Part shown: one piece after another, positions 16,682 to 25,609 of the stretch
Numbering within the stretch: position 1 is the stretch's first letter
How the letters are laid out: every line of letters starts with the position of its first letter
Origin: Candidatus Macondimonas diazotrophica
Lineage (GTDB): Bacteria > Pseudomonadota > Gammaproteobacteria > UBA5335
NCBI RefSeq assembly: GCF_004684205.1
Contig: NZ_SRIO01000001.1
Span: forward strand, 62,001 to 126,000
Reading direction: 5' to 3'
DNA: 64,000 nucleotides
Notes under the pieces: generated by a model
Told to the model about the DNA's origin: nothing
Seen by the model: only the letters and a program-made list of their open reading frames with translations
Database searches by the model: none
Program-made: the position numbers and the translations under genes

Positions 16682-17899
16682 ATGAAACGCGTCGTCGTGA
16701 CCGGTCTGGGGATTGTCTCCAGTATCGGGAACAACAAGGCCGAGGTTTTGGATAGCCTGCGCGCAGGCCGTTCCGGCATTACGTTCCAGGAGACCTATGC
16801 CGAACAGGGATTGAGATCCCAGGTGGCCGGCTCCATCGGGCTAGACGTTCAGGCGCTCATCGATCGCAAGCTGATGCGCTTCATGGCCGATGGCCATGCC
16901 TACGCGTGGGTGGCCATGCAGGAGGCCATCGCCGATGCCCAGCTGACTCCCGACCTGGTGTCCAACGTCCGCACGGGACTGATCGTCGGTGCCGGCGGCG
17001 CCTCCCATGCGAGCATTCAGGAAGGGATCGACACCTTGCGAGCCAAAGGCGTCCGTCGGGTCGGCCCCTACATGGTCACCAAGGCCATGTGCAGCGGAAT
17101 ATCGGCCTGTCTGGCCACCGGCGCGCAGATCAAGGGCATCAATTACGCGATCAGCTCCGCTTGCGCGACCAGTGCCCATTGCATCGGCAACGCCATGGAA
17201 CAGATCCAGCTCGGCAAACAGGACATCGTCTTTGCCGGTGGATCCGAGGAAGAGAACTGGACCATGGCTTTCATGTTCGATGCGATGGGCGCGCTGTCGA
17301 GCAAGTACAACGACACGCCGGAGAAGGCCTCACGGACCTACGACGCCGATCGGGATGGCTTCGTGATTTCCGGGGGGGGCGGCATCCTGGTACTGGAAGA
17401 GCGTGAACATGCCCTGCGCCGCGGCGCCCCCATTTACGCTGAATTGGTCGGCTATGGCGCCACCTCGGATGGTTACGACATGGTTGCCCCTTCCGGCGAA
17501 GGCGCCGTACGCTGCATGCGCCAAGCCTTGGAAACCGTCGCGACACCCGTCGATTACATCAATACACACGGCACCAGCACGCCGGTGGGCGATGTACGCG
17601 AGCTCGAAGCCCTGCGGGAAGTCTTCGTCGATGCCATGCCGCCGCTCGCCTCCACTAAATCCCTGACCGGACATGCGTTGGGCGCCGCTGGCGTGCACGA
17701 AGCGATCTACAGTCTGTTGATGATGCGGGAAGGGTTCATTGCTGCATCGGCAAACATTGATCGACTCGATCCGCAAGCCGAAGGCCTGCCCATCGTCCGC
17801 GAACGACGCGACGGGGTGAAGCTCAACACCATCCTGTCCAACAGCTTCGGTTTCGGCGGCACGAACGCTTCGCTGGTGTTCTCGCGCCACGACTGCTAA
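16682..17899 (+). CDS. fabB: 3-oxoacyl-ACP synthase I
   Basis: The 405-residue condensing enzyme has the Cys-His-His triad in standard contexts: SSACATSAH with Cys near residue 160, [11 protein letters not shown], and [12 protein letters not shown]. The N-terminus [16 protein letters not shown] and C-terminus [15 protein letters not shown] are typical. FabB elongates the unsaturated intermediate made by FabA. It is followed by a clear intrinsic terminator. Confidence 0.95.
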   Translation: MKRVVVTGLGIVSSIGNNKAEVLDSLRAGRSGITFQETYAEQGLRSQVAGSIGLDVQALIDRKLMRFMADGHAYAWVAMQEAIADAQLTPDLVSNVRTGLIVGAGGASHASIQEGIDTLRAKGVRRVGPYMVTKAMCSGISACLATGAQIKGINYAISSACATSAHCIGNAMEQIQLGKQDIVFAGGSEEENWTMAFMFDAMGALSSKYNDTPEKASRTYDADRDGFVISGGGGILVLEEREHALRRGAPIYAELVGYGATSDGYDMVAPSGEGAVRCMRQALETVATPVDYINTHGTSTPVGDVRELEALREVFVDAMPPLASTKSLTGHALGAAGVHEAIYSLLMMREGFIAASANIDRLDPQAEGLPIVRERRDGVKLNTILSNSFGFGGTNASLVFSRHDC

Positions 17900-17906
17900 G
17901 CCCCAT

Positions 17907-17935
17907 GCAGGCCGCTACGAGCGGCCTGCAATTTT
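17907..17935 (+). terminator. Intrinsic terminator of fabA-fabB
   Basis: A perfect 10-bp stem (GCAGGCCGCT / AGCGGCCTGC) with a 3-nt loop, followed by AATTTT. It starts 8 bp after the fabB stop. Confidence 0.85.
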
Positions 17936-17974
17936 GACGTAAGTCATTGTGGAAATTGGGCTATGGGCTATCCT
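17934..17974 (+). promoter_or_regulatory. FNR box and -10 element upstream of hemN
   Basis: TTGAC-GTAA-GTCAT at 17934-17947 matches the TTGAT-N4-ATCAA dyad in 7 of its 10 defined positions and keeps the inverted symmetry apart from the last base. TATCCT at 17969-17974 lies where the -10 should be if the box is centred at -41.5, as in class II FNR promoters. hemN starts 35 bp further on, and an Fnr protein is encoded just beyond it. Confidence 0.55.
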
Positions 17975-18008
17975 CACAGGGAGTTTCCCAAGAGGATGGT
18001 CATTGTCC

Positions 18009-19382
18009 ATGACGCCCGCAGACATCTTCGATGCCGCGCTGGTATCGCGCTATGATACCCGCGGGCCGCGTTACACGTCCTACCCCACGGCGGATCGCTT
18101 CCATCCCGGATTCGGCGCGGGCGAGCATCAGCGCGCCTTGCGAACCCGCGCCGCGGCCCCCCTGTCGTTGTATCTCCATATCCCCTTCTGCCCCAGCCCG
18201 TGCTTTTACTGTGGCTGCCATCGGGAAATCACCCGGCAGCCCGAGCACATCCGCCACTATCTGGACAGTCTGGCGCAGGAAATCGCACTCAAAGCAGCGA
18301 TGCTGGAGAACCCCGAGGCGGTGGTTCAGGTGCACTTCGGTGGAGGCAGCCCCACCTTTCTCACGACCGAGCAACTGGCACAGGTGGTTTCCGTACTGCG
18401 CGCGCATTTCCGATTTGCCCCGACCGTCGAGATGAGCATTGAAGCTGACCCGCGCAACCTCGATGCGATGGATCTCGGGACGCTGAGCAACATCGGATTC
18501 AACCGCATCAGCATCGGCGTTCAAGACTTCGATCCGGTGGTGCAATCGGCGATCAACCGCCACCAAAGCTACGCGCAGACCGAACAGATCATCAAATCAG
18601 CCAGGAGAGCGGGTTTCGACTCCGTCAGCCTGGATCTGATTTATGGACTGCCTTATCAGGAGCCAGAACGTTTCGACGTGACGCTGAATCAAGTGGTTGA
18701 GCTGAACCCGGACCGCGTAGCCCTCTACAGCTACGCGCACCTGCCCGGTCGTTTCAAGGCACAGCGCCGCATCCCGGTCGATGCATTGCCCCATCCAGAC
18801 GCAAAGCTGCGACTGTTGGCGCAGGCCGTGGCGCGGCTGACGACAGCCGATTACCGCCACATCGGCATGGATCATTTCGCCAAGCCCCACGATTCGCTCG
18901 CGATCGCGCTACTCGAAGGTCGACTACACCGGAACTTCCAAGGCTATTCGACGCTCGGGGGATGCGACCTCATTGGCCTGGGCGTCAGCGCCATCAGCCA
19001 GATCGGCTCGTGCTATGCGCAGAACACCAAAGACTTGAAAGACTATACCGCGTGCCTGAACCAGCGTGACCTGCCGATACGGCGCGGCATTGCGCTGACA
19101 CGCGAGGACTTGTTGCGCCAGGATGTGATTCAGCAGCTGATGTGTCAGGGGCGTGTCGCCTATGACGACATTCGGGCGCGCCATGGCATCGATTTCTCAG
19201 CATACTTCACCGACGAGCTGCGCGCGCTGGGATCGGCCGCCGCCGATGGCCTGGTGCGAATCACGACCAAGGCGTTGGAGGTGACACCGCAAGGCCGCTA
19301 TTTGCTTCGCGCAGTCGCCTTCCCGTTCGATGCCTACCTCAATCGGAACCCGACCACGACTTCGCACTCCCGACTGATCTAG
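18009..19382 (+). CDS. hemN: Oxygen-independent coproporphyrinogen III oxidase
   Basis: The ATG at 18009 (MTPADIFDAAL) gives 457 residues, the HemN size, and fits the FNR-box promoter. The radical-SAM cluster motif CxxxCxxCxC is present as CPSPCFYCGCHREIT (residues ~63-73), with the N-terminal PRYTSYPTADRF and HFGGGSPTFL, GVQDFDPVVQSAINR and the C-terminal HemN domain. It decarboxylates coproporphyrinogen III without oxygen, for haem synthesis under low oxygen. The neighbouring convergent gene is fnr. This is full-length HemN, not HemW, because of the N-terminal block and length. Confidence 0.93.
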   Translation: MTPADIFDAALVSRYDTRGPRYTSYPTADRFHPGFGAGEHQRALRTRAAAPLSLYLHIPFCPSPCFYCGCHREITRQPEHIRHYLDSLAQEIALKAAMLENPEAVVQVHFGGGSPTFLTTEQLAQVVSVLRAHFRFAPTVEMSIEADPRNLDAMDLGTLSNIGFNRISIGVQDFDPVVQSAINRHQSYAQTEQIIKSARRAGFDSVSLDLIYGLPYQEPERFDVTLNQVVELNPDRVALYSYAHLPGRFKAQRRIPVDALPHPDAKLRLLAQAVARLTTADYRHIGMDHFAKPHDSLAIALLEGRLHRNFQGYSTLGGCDLIGLGVSAISQIGSCYAQNTKDLKDYTACLNQRDLPIRRGIALTREDLLRQDVIQQLMCQGRVAYDDIRARHGIDFSAYFTDELRALGSAAADGLVRITTKALEVTPQGRYLLRAVAFPFDAYLNRNPTTTSHSRLI

Positions 19383-19415
19383 CCGCAACGGCAAGCCCGC
19401 GCCGGCACAAGCGGC

Positions 19416-20156
19416 TTACCCTAGTGCCTGAAGGCAGTGATTGGCTCGTTCATTCAGGCCGTCAAGGTCGAGGAGGCTGACTTCACGCCGTTCGGTGTGG
19501 ATCAGGCTTTCTCGCTCGAAGCGCGTGATCACCCGACTGACCGTTTCGGTCGCAAGCCGGAGATAGTTGGCGATGTCGCGCCGAGGCATGGCTAAATTGA
19601 ACACGCGGTCCGAATAGCCCCGCTCGCGGTAACGATTCGACAGATCAAGCAGGAACCCCGCGACCCGCTCCTCGGCGCTGTAGTCGCCAGCCAACCAGGC
19701 ATAGGCCGAAAGATCCTTGCTCAGCAACCGGAAGATCTGTTCCTGCAAACGCGGAATCTGTGACGCAAGGCGGCTCAGATCGCTGTAGGGCAGCGCGCAG
19801 ACGCCACCCATGTCGAGCGCCACGACGTTCGACTGATAGACGCCGGGGTAAATCGCATCAAGCCCGATCAGCTCCCCCGGAAGGTGGAACGCCAGAACCC
19901 GCTCGCGGCCTTCACTGTCCATCCGGTAACTCTTGAAACAGCCGGAGCGAACCGCGAAAAGCGTGGTGAAACGCTCTCCGACCCGACACAGATGGGCCCC
20001 GGACTCCAGCGGCGGCTGTCGTTCCACCAATTGATCGAGTCGTTCCATATCTGCCGGGTCCAAGCCGACGGGAACACACAGCTCGCTCAAGGAACAATTG
20101 ACACACGTGCGCTGGATCGCGCGGTTGGGCACGGGACGATTGGGAAACGACGCCAT
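19416..20156 (-). CDS. fnr: Oxygen-sensing transcription regulator Fnr/Anr
   Basis: The 246-residue CRP/FNR-family protein carries the [4Fe-4S] cysteines at 18, 21 and 27 (CVNCSLSELC) and 120 (GGVCALP), the same spacing as E. coli Fnr (20, 23, 29, 122). The cyclic-nucleotide-type beta barrel is followed by a helix-turn-helix with RRDIANYLRLATETVSRVITRF; the E...SR recognition residues specify TTGAT-N4-ATCAA. It should activate anaerobic or micro-oxic genes and repress some aerobic ones. It is convergent with hemN, which has a matching box. An FNR box also lies 62-75 bp upstream of its own start, though that box fits better as a rightward promoter. Confidence 0.95.
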   Translation of the reverse strand: MASFPNRPVPNRAIQRTCVNCSLSELCVPVGLDPADMERLDQLVERQPPLESGAHLCRVGERFTTLFAVRSGCFKSYRMDSEGRERVLAFHLPGELIGLDAIYPGVYQSNVVALDMGGVCALPYSDLSRLASQIPRLQEQIFRLLSKDLSAYAWLAGDYSAEERVAGFLLDLSNRYRERGYSDRVFNLAMPRRDIANYLRLATETVSRVITRFERESLIHTERREVSLLDLDGLNERANHCLQALG

Positions 20157-20217
20157 TTTCGAATACTCGGATGAGAAAACTTGGAATCATTGTCCCCCAA
20201 GGGGATCGGCGGTTCCC

Positions 20218-20259
20218 TTGATGCAGGTCAATTTCCCGGAGCCTATCTCGCCTTAGTCT
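20218..20259 (+). promoter_or_regulatory. FNR box plus -10 element between fnr and pyk
   Basis: TTGAT-GCAG-GTCAA at 20218-20231 matches the FNR consensus at 9 of 10 defined positions. A TAGTCT at 20254-20259 sits at -12 to -7 if the box is centred at -41.5 (start near 20266). On the opposite strand the corresponding position reads GGACAA, so rightward activation is favoured. It would drive the small transcript ending at the 20340-20369 terminator. Confidence 0.6.
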
Positions 20260-20265
20260 AGTTCA

Positions 20266-20372
20266 CGGGAAGATTGCTCGGCTTAGGCTTTCGCCTCGCG
20301 GCCAGCATCTTCCCGCTCTCCGGAAAGATGGCGCATTGAACAGGGAGGGATCCCCCTCCCTGTTTTTTTGCT
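20266..20372 (+). ncRNA. Predicted FNR-activated small RNA (FnrS-like position and design)
   Basis: About 107 nt between a class II FNR promoter arrangement and an intrinsic terminator. A central hairpin is visible: CATCTT-C-CCG, loop CTCTC, CGG-A-AAGATG (about 20306-20330). Before it is a small AGGC-TTTC-GCCT stem, and at the end the terminator with a seven-base U run. There is no convincing open reading frame. pyk has a separate TATACT element at 20388-20393, after the terminator, so this RNA need not be the pyk leader. E. coli FnrS is a ~120-nt FNR-activated Hfq-dependent RNA; homology is not claimed, only similar logic. The alternative is an attenuated pyk leader. Confidence 0.5.
20340..20369 (+). 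terminator. Strong intrinsic terminator upstream of pyk
   Basis: A ten-base-pair stem (ACAGGGAGGG / CCCTCCCTGT) with loop ATCC, followed by a run of T. It is located 56 bp before the pyk start and after no recognisable gene on this strand, so it must end a short non-coding or leader transcript. Confidence 0.85.
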
Positions 20373-20387
20373 CGGCAGCCAAATGGG

Positions 20388-20393
20388 TATACT
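20388..20393 (+). promoter_or_regulatory. Probable pyk -10 element
   Basis: TATACT, 32 bp upstream of the pyk start and downstream of the terminator. The -35 region overlaps the terminator T run and is weak (TTTTTG, 17-bp spacer). Confidence 0.4.
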
Positions 20394-20424
20394 GCTGTTG
20401 CCGCCGCGCCATCGGGAGAATGCC

Positions 20425-21900
20425 ATGCGCCATCTGCCCATACCCAAAGCGCATACCAAGCTGGTGTGCACCATCGGCCCTGCGTCCCGGCGGCCGGATA
20501 TTCTCCAGCGCATGCTGCGCAGCGGAATGAGTATTGCGCGACTCAACTTGGCCCATGGCGATGCCGAGAGTCATCGCAGTACCATTCACCGCTTGCGGGA
20601 TGCCAGCCGGCTGACCGGATACCGGCTGGCCATCATGGCCGATCTCCCTGGGCCCAAGATGCGCGTGGGACACCTCGATCCTTCACCCATCGCCCTGCGC
20701 CGAGACCAAGAGGTCCGCCTGATCGAAGGTTCCAGCAGCGACACGAGCGGTATTCCGTATGATTTTTCTGGCCTCGCGGATGCCATCAAGCCCGGAGAAG
20801 TCATCTATCTCAATGACGGCTTCATCCAGCTGAAGGTGCGATCGATCCAGGGACGTGAAATCACCTGCCGTGTTCAGGTTGGCGGTAATCTGCTCTCCCA
20901 CAATGGCATGAATGTTCCCGGCATTGATTTGGGCCGCAGCGCCTTCACTAGCCGCGATGCGCAGCTCCTGGAGATGGCGCTCGAGGCAGGCGTCGATGCC
21001 ATCAGCGTGTCCTTCGTGCAGCGCGGAGACGACGTGCGCGAGGTTCGTGCGCGCGCTCGACAGCTGGGCTTCGACCCCTTTCTGATCGCCAAGATTGAAC
21101 GCGCAATCGCGGTGCAGGAAATTGACGATATCCTCACCACCTGTGATGGCATCATGGTGGCACGTGGAGATCTCGGTGTCGAAACCCCTATCGAATCGAT
21201 CGCACTGACGCAGAAAACGTTGATCCGGCGGGCCAAGCAGTTCGGGCGCCCGGTCATCACCGCAACCCAGATGCTTGAATCCATGGTCGAGAATCGACGT
21301 CCCACCCGCGCTGAGGCCACCGATGTGGCCAATGCCATACTCGATGGGACAGACTGCGTGATGCTGTCGGAGGAATCAGCGATCGGGCAATATCCCGTCG
21401 AGGCCGTGCGCATGCTCACACGGATTGCACTGGCGACGGAGAAATCCCGTCCTGCGCTTGATTCGGCGTGGTTTGAACCCGACAAGAAGCGTGCTCAGAA
21501 GGTAGAAGAACTGATGGCGCCAGACCTTGCCGATCTGGTTCACAAGATTCGCCCACCCGTGGTCATTGCACCGACCGATAGTGGCGCAACAGCTCGCCGG
21601 CTTGCGCGCTTCAAGTTTCCCTGCCCCGTGATTGCGTTCAGCAGCGCCGCCAAAACCTGTCAGGATCTATGCTTTTCCTACGGTGTCGTTCCCGTTCAGG
21701 TCGACAGTACCGATGTGGTCTGGCGTGAAGTGGCTCGGGCGTGGTGCACCGAGCAGGGGATTCGTCGCGGCACGGTGGTCATGACGCACGGCCCCTCTCG
21801 GGCCCATCCGGACGCCAGCAATTTCGTTGAAATCTTCAATTTGGATGAAAAGCGGGGGGAAACCGCTGCATCCGTTGCTGACCGCTCAGGAAGTCCCTGA
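20425..21900 (+). CDS. pyk: Pyruvate kinase
   Basis: The start at 20425 (MRHLPIPKAHTKLVCTIGPASRRPD) follows GGGAGAA and gives 491 residues. Domain A motifs are present: KLVCTIGPAS, MSIARLNLAHGD, MADLPGPKMRVG, SVSFVQRGDDV, FLIAKIERAIAV, MVARGDLGVETP and RPVITATQMLESM. The C-terminal regulatory domain extends from ~355. The residue after the catalytic RGDLG segment and the substrate-binding K in AKIER are intact. It converts PEP and ADP to pyruvate and ATP. Its 3' end overlaps the convergent PilZ gene by 65 bp. Confidence 0.93.
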   Translation: MRHLPIPKAHTKLVCTIGPASRRPDILQRMLRSGMSIARLNLAHGDAESHRSTIHRLRDASRLTGYRLAIMADLPGPKMRVGHLDPSPIALRRDQEVRLIEGSSSDTSGIPYDFSGLADAIKPGEVIYLNDGFIQLKVRSIQGREITCRVQVGGNLLSHNGMNVPGIDLGRSAFTSRDAQLLEMALEAGVDAISVSFVQRGDDVREVRARARQLGFDPFLIAKIERAIAVQEIDDILTTCDGIMVARGDLGVETPIESIALTQKTLIRRAKQFGRPVITATQMLESMVENRRPTRAEATDVANAILDGTDCVMLSEESAIGQYPVEAVRMLTRIALATEKSRPALDSAWFEPDKKRAQKVEELMAPDLADLVHKIRPPVVIAPTDSGATARRLARFKFPCPVIAFSSAAKTCQDLCFSYGVVPVQVDSTDVVWREVARAWCTEQGIRRGTVVMTHGPSRAHPDASNFVEIFNLDEKRGETAASVADRSGSP

Positions 21901-22555
21901 GCAAGTTGCGCTGCGCAATCTGAAGCTCATCGAATCGAGCGCCCATTCGCCACTGATCGTTTGCCTCTGCATTCGGAAGAACCGACCGAACCTCCAGGCA
22001 GGTTTCCAGTGTTCCCAGCGGAAAACGGAGCATCGCCGGATACCGTTCATGCGGCAGCGTCGGTAAAACCGCAGATGACAACAGTACCCCCATGCCACCG
22101 AGGGACAAATCCAGCACGTCTGCTCGAACCGCACTCGGCGAAGCCGGAAACAATGTCAGCTGCACGGGCGCGGCGTGACCGAGTTTGATTCGGCCTTCAT
22201 CACGCATTTGCGCATACCGCATATAAGTCGGGCGGCCCAAGTGAAAGCAGCACGCCCGCTGGCTCGTCTGCCGACAACTGACCTCCAGGCGCTGCCCGCC
22301 TCGCTTCAATACGAGACGAGGCTGCGGGCCTTCCACCATCACGGCATCCGGAATTGCATCGAGCCGACGAATCACCCATTCATCTGCAAGCGGCACCAGC
22401 CTGGCGGGTAGCTCCGTCGAATCCTCCACACAAACGGTCACATTGGTAAGGTCGGAAGCCCACTCCGCCAACAGATCATGGATACGCTGCTGCCCTCGGA
22501 TGACTTCGTAGCCACGCCCTCCAAGGTGTTTATGGCCTTGGCCCATCGCAACCAT
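21836..22555 (-). CDS. PilZ-domain protein, YcgR-like flagellar brake
   Basis: This 239-residue protein has an N-terminal YcgR-type domain (about 1-110) and a C-terminal PilZ domain. The c-di-GMP-binding motifs can be seen as RDEGR (RxxxR) and DLSLGGMG (DxSxxG). It follows fliA and the flgM-like gene on the same strand, so it probably acts as a c-di-GMP-dependent brake on flagellar motors. Its last 65 bp overlap the 3' end of pyk on the other strand. The start may be the second Met (22546). Confidence 0.8.
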   Translation of the reverse strand: MVAMGQGHKHLGGRGYEVIRGQQRIHDLLAEWASDLTNVTVCVEDSTELPARLVPLADEWVIRRLDAIPDAVMVEGPQPRLVLKRGGQRLEVSCRQTSQRACCFHLGRPTYMRYAQMRDEGRIKLGHAAPVQLTLFPASPSAVRADVLDLSLGGMGVLLSSAVLPTLPHERYPAMLRFPLGTLETCLEVRSVLPNAEANDQWRMGARFDELQIAQRNLLRDFLSGQQRMQRFPPAFHPN

Positions 22556-22596
22556 CCGAACTCGAACGACTCATTACGTCGAGCACCAAAAGACCA

Positions 22597-22833
22597 TCAC
22601 GTGGTTTCACTCCGTTGCTGATTCATGAATTTCGCCGCCATACGCTGCGCATCCGGCCGATAAGCCTTGGCCATCACCAGGTCGCGAAGATGTGCGATTC
22701 GCTGAGCCTCCGACCAACGCTCCCCCAATTGCTGCAACAGTGAAACAACCACCAGACCCCCAGCGGACTGAGGAGCAGTCGTGCACACCTGTTCCTGAAT
22801 TCCGGCAGTTCCAACAATGCGTTTTCCTTGCAT
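22597..22833 (-). CDS. flgM: Small FlgM-like protein, putative anti-sigma-28 factor
   Basis: A 78-residue protein 126 bp downstream of fliA. The C-terminal half (RWSEAQRIAHLRDLVMAKAYRPDAQRMAAKFMNQ) has the helix pattern of FlgM, with the conserved 'I..G.Y.pD...vA..ml' feature as VMAKAYRPDAQRMAAKFM. The N-terminal half is low in similarity, as is common in FlgM. If correct it binds FliA until the hook is complete and it is exported. The identification rests on pattern plus context and is tentative. Confidence 0.6.
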   Translation of the reverse strand: MQGKRIVGTAGIQEQVCTTAPQSAGGLVVVSLLQQLGERWSEAQRIAHLRDLVMAKAYRPDAQRMAAKFMNQQRSETT

Positions 22834-22959
22834 GGCCCTTGTCCTCAGTTAACCCAACCGAAGAGTGTATCGGTCAGCTTTCCGTCAACTTGAGGATTTC
22901 CGCGCCAATCAATTGTCAGTTCGCCAGTTTTTTGACAACCCGGGATTTTCTGTTGACGG

Positions 22960-23679
22960 TTACCTGACCCAATCCGCCATTCGGCTCCGGATACGCTTTA
23001 CCGCCTGGCTGTGAATTTGGCAGGCGCGCGACTCACTGACTCCCATGACCGCGCCGATTTGGCGCAGATTCAAATCCTGCTCGTAGTACAACGACATCAC
23101 CAGGCATTCCTTTTCCGGAAGACCCGCCATCACTTCTGCCAGAACCGCCCGAAAGCCATCCGCTTCGATCTGCTCAGCCGGATCGTCCCGATCGCCATCG
23201 CCGGGGATCTCGCCCGCATCGACAACGCCATTATCCGGCTCATCCAGGCTCAATACGCGACATCCGGCCGCGTCTTCGACGATCTGATAGTACTGATCAA
23301 GATCGATCTGCATGGCGGCCGCCACCTCGGCTGGCTTGGCCACGCGCCCCAGTTGATGCTCCAACTCATGCACGAACGTCGCCATCTCACGCGCTTTTCG
23401 ATGTACGGACCGAGGTGCCCAGTCCACCTTGCGTGTTTCATCGAGCATTGCGCCGCGAATGCGGATTCCGGCGTAGGTCTCGAAGCTCGCACCTTGATTG
23501 GCATCGTAGTTCCGCGCAGCCTCCAGCAACCCGATCATGCCTGCCTGAATCAGATCGTCGATCTGGACGCTGGCCGGCAATCGGCTGGCCAGGTGTTGTG
23601 CAATCCGCCGTACCAGCGGGGCATGCTGGACAACGAGATCATGCTGTTGACGGGCTTCATTGTGAGCGGGCTGCATCAT
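22960..23679 (-). CDS. fliA: Flagellar sigma factor sigma-28
   Basis: The start at 23679 (MMQPAHNEARQQHD) is preceded by GGAGAAGAGCC and gives 239 residues, the FliA size. Region 2 (HAPLVRRIAQHLASRLPASVQIDDLIQAGMIGLLEAARNYD, FETYAGIRIRGAMLDETRKVDWAPRSVHRKAREM), region 3 and region 4 (LNLRQIGAVMGVSESRACQIHSQAVKRIR) are intact. It directs RNA polymerase to late flagellar and chemotaxis genes. A sigma-54-type promoter lies upstream, and fleQ is the next gene. Confidence 0.93.
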   Translation of the reverse strand: MMQPAHNEARQQHDLVVQHAPLVRRIAQHLASRLPASVQIDDLIQAGMIGLLEAARNYDANQGASFETYAGIRIRGAMLDETRKVDWAPRSVHRKAREMATFVHELEHQLGRVAKPAEVAAAMQIDLDQYYQIVEDAAGCRVLSLDEPDNGVVDAGEIPGDGDRDDPAEQIEADGFRAVLAEVMAGLPEKECLVMSLYYEQDLNLRQIGAVMGVSESRACQIHSQAVKRIRSRMADWVR

Positions 23680-23797
23680 GGCTCTTCTCCATTTTGGAAC
23701 CCCCTCTTTATTTCCAGTTTGCAGAGAGGGCTTAGGTTGTCTCCCGAACGCCGAATTTCCGACAGCAGTTGCTGTGGCTCTTTCGGCGGCCATCTAA

Positions 23798-23814
23798 AGC
23801 AGGAAACGTTCCAA
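23798..23814 (-). promoter_or_regulatory. Sigma-54-type promoter upstream of fliA
   Basis: On the minus strand TTGGAACGTTTCCTGCT has GG-N10-GC spacing and matches the YTGGCACGRNNNTTGCW consensus at most fixed positions. It is ~120 bp before the fliA start and downstream of fleQ, which encodes a sigma-54 activator. Confidence 0.5.
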
Positions 23815-24005
23815 GCAGAGAAGAAGGGCAAATGAAAAATATAATTTATTGTTTTTATTTATCTTTTATAGGGGCACTGCAAACCAAGCAAACGCCGATG
23901 GCGTGCGGACCGCCAGAATTCTGACGCGCTGGACGCGAGCACGAGCGCCAAGCGCCAAGTTTCGATCCAAGGAGAAGGCAGAACAGGAGGCGGAAGGAAT
24001 CGTGG

Positions 24006-25433
24006 TCAATGATCGGTCGGGAGATCCGATCGCATCAGGCCGTACTTCCGTAGTTTTTCAACCAGCGTGGTTCGGCCAAGCCGCAACAACTTTGCGGCTT
24101 GGGATACCACCCCGTCACTGGCCTCCAACGCTTGCCGAATCAGGTGCATTTCCATATCCGCCAAGTGCTGCTTGAGGTCCAATCCTTCGCGCGGCAACCG
24201 CGGCATGGCCGATCCATCGCTGCCGGACAAAGACTCCAAGGCAGGGTGAATCGCGGGCAGTTTCTCGGCCTCATCGTCGCTCGCCACTTTACCGCGATAA
24301 TTCTCCGGTAAATCGGCCAAGTCGACGCTACCGAAAGGATGAAGAATGGCGAGCCGCTCGACCAGATTGGCCAACTCCCGAACATTTCCGGGCCAGCGCG
24401 ACTGGCACAACGCTATTACTGCGGCCGGCGTCAGGCGGACGGAGGTGCCGCGCTCATGCTCCAGGCGGGCAACAATCTCCTCCAGCAACAGCGGCAGATC
24501 CTCGATCCGATCGCGCAACGGCGGCATTTGGATTGGAAATACATTCAAGCGATAATAAAGGTCTTCACGGAACAGTCCTTTTGCAATCTGGTCTTCCAAT
24601 ACCCGATGCGTCGCCGCGACGATCCGAACATCGGCCGGAACGCTGCGATTGCTGCCCACGCGCTCGAAGACCCGCTCTTGCAAGACCCGCAACAGCTTGA
24701 CCTGCATCGGCAAACTCATGTCGCCGATCTCGTCCAGAAATAGCGTCCCGCCCTGCGCTGCCTCGAATCGCCCCTCCCGGCTAGTCACCGCACCCGTAAA
24801 AGCACCCTTTTCATGACCGAAAAGTTCAGACTCCAGCAGTTCCCCGGGAATGGCTCCACAGTTCACGGCCACGAACGGTGCGTTGCGGCGCGTCGAGTAA
24901 TAATGGATATTGCGCGCAACGACTTCCTTCCCCGTGCCCGATTCACCCAGAATCAATACATTGGCATCGGAGCCTGCGACCTGACTGATCAGCTTTCGGA
25001 CATTGCGAATCGCCCGGGAATTACCGACCAGACTGCGGAACAACTCGACGTTACGCGGCCGCCCTTTCATATCGGTGCCTTGCCGATACAGATCGACCTG
25101 ACGCAGCGTTTCGACCAACTGTTCGTGGCGCACGGGTTGTTTCACGGGCCAAAGTGGATGATTGGCTGGTCCCGGCGATCCTGAATCCAGCCAAAGGATC
25201 GGCAGGTGGGGTGCCTGCTGATGCAGACGAGCCAGAGAAGCGTCGCGCAGCTCAAGAGAATCGAGTTGGCCGACGCAAACCGCAGCCCATTCCTTGCGTT
25301 CCCACTGCGACCAGTCCCAATTGGCCGGGTCACGAACCTGTTCGGCCTGAAGATCGATGAAACCGAGGATGGTTTTCAGGAGTTCTGCTTGGCGCGGATC
25401 ATCATTCAGAATTAGGATTTTTGCCTGACCCAT
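24006..25433 (-). CDS. fleQ: Sigma-54-dependent flagellar master regulator FleQ
   Basis: The start at 25433 (MGQAKILIL) has GGAGG ten bases upstream; 475 residues. The N-terminal FleQ/receiver-like domain (about 1-120) has no clear phospho-acceptor acidic pocket. The AAA+ domain has Walker A GESGTGKE, the sigma-54 contact loop GAFTGA, Walker [12 protein letters not shown], and arginine-finger region [15 protein letters not shown]. The C-terminal Fis-type helix-turn-helix is [22 protein letters not shown]. In pseudomonads FleQ activates flagellar genes and responds to c-di-GMP. The fliA, flgM-like and PilZ genes downstream match that role. Confidence 0.9.
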   Translation of the reverse strand: MGQAKILILNDDPRQAELLKTILGFIDLQAEQVRDPANWDWSQWERKEWAAVCVGQLDSLELRDASLARLHQQAPHLPILWLDSGSPGPANHPLWPVKQPVRHEQLVETLRQVDLYRQGTDMKGRPRNVELFRSLVGNSRAIRNVRKLISQVAGSDANVLILGESGTGKEVVARNIHYYSTRRNAPFVAVNCGAIPGELLESELFGHEKGAFTGAVTSREGRFEAAQGGTLFLDEIGDMSLPMQVKLLRVLQERVFERVGSNRSVPADVRIVAATHRVLEDQIAKGLFREDLYYRLNVFPIQMPPLRDRIEDLPLLLEEIVARLEHERGTSVRLTPAAVIALCQSRWPGNVRELANLVERLAILHPFGSVDLADLPENYRGKVASDDEAEKLPAIHPALESLSGSDGSAMPRLPREGLDLKQHLADMEMHLIRQALEASDGVVSQAAKLLRLGRTTLVEKLRKYGLMRSDLPTDH

Positions 25434-25590
25434 GCCCCTTTTGCCTCCAGAACCCATCAACTGAACGTCTTGTTTTCAGAATTGGGGTTATCTTGGGCAG
25501 CGGGGGACGAAATTGTCAATTTTTTGTCTACTGCGATGTAGCCGCCTTCGCCCCACTGACGAGTCGCTCGGCGAGAATCAGTCAGTAGGC

Positions 25591-25596
25591 TACAAT
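25591..25596 (+). promoter_or_regulatory. -10 element of the tRNA-Leu promoter
   Basis: TACAAT, 14 bp before the tRNA 5' end, followed by the GC-rich ACGCGGGCCG typical of stringently controlled stable-RNA promoters. The -35 is weak. Confidence 0.45.
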
Positions 25597-25609
25597 ACGC
25601 GGGCCGAGC

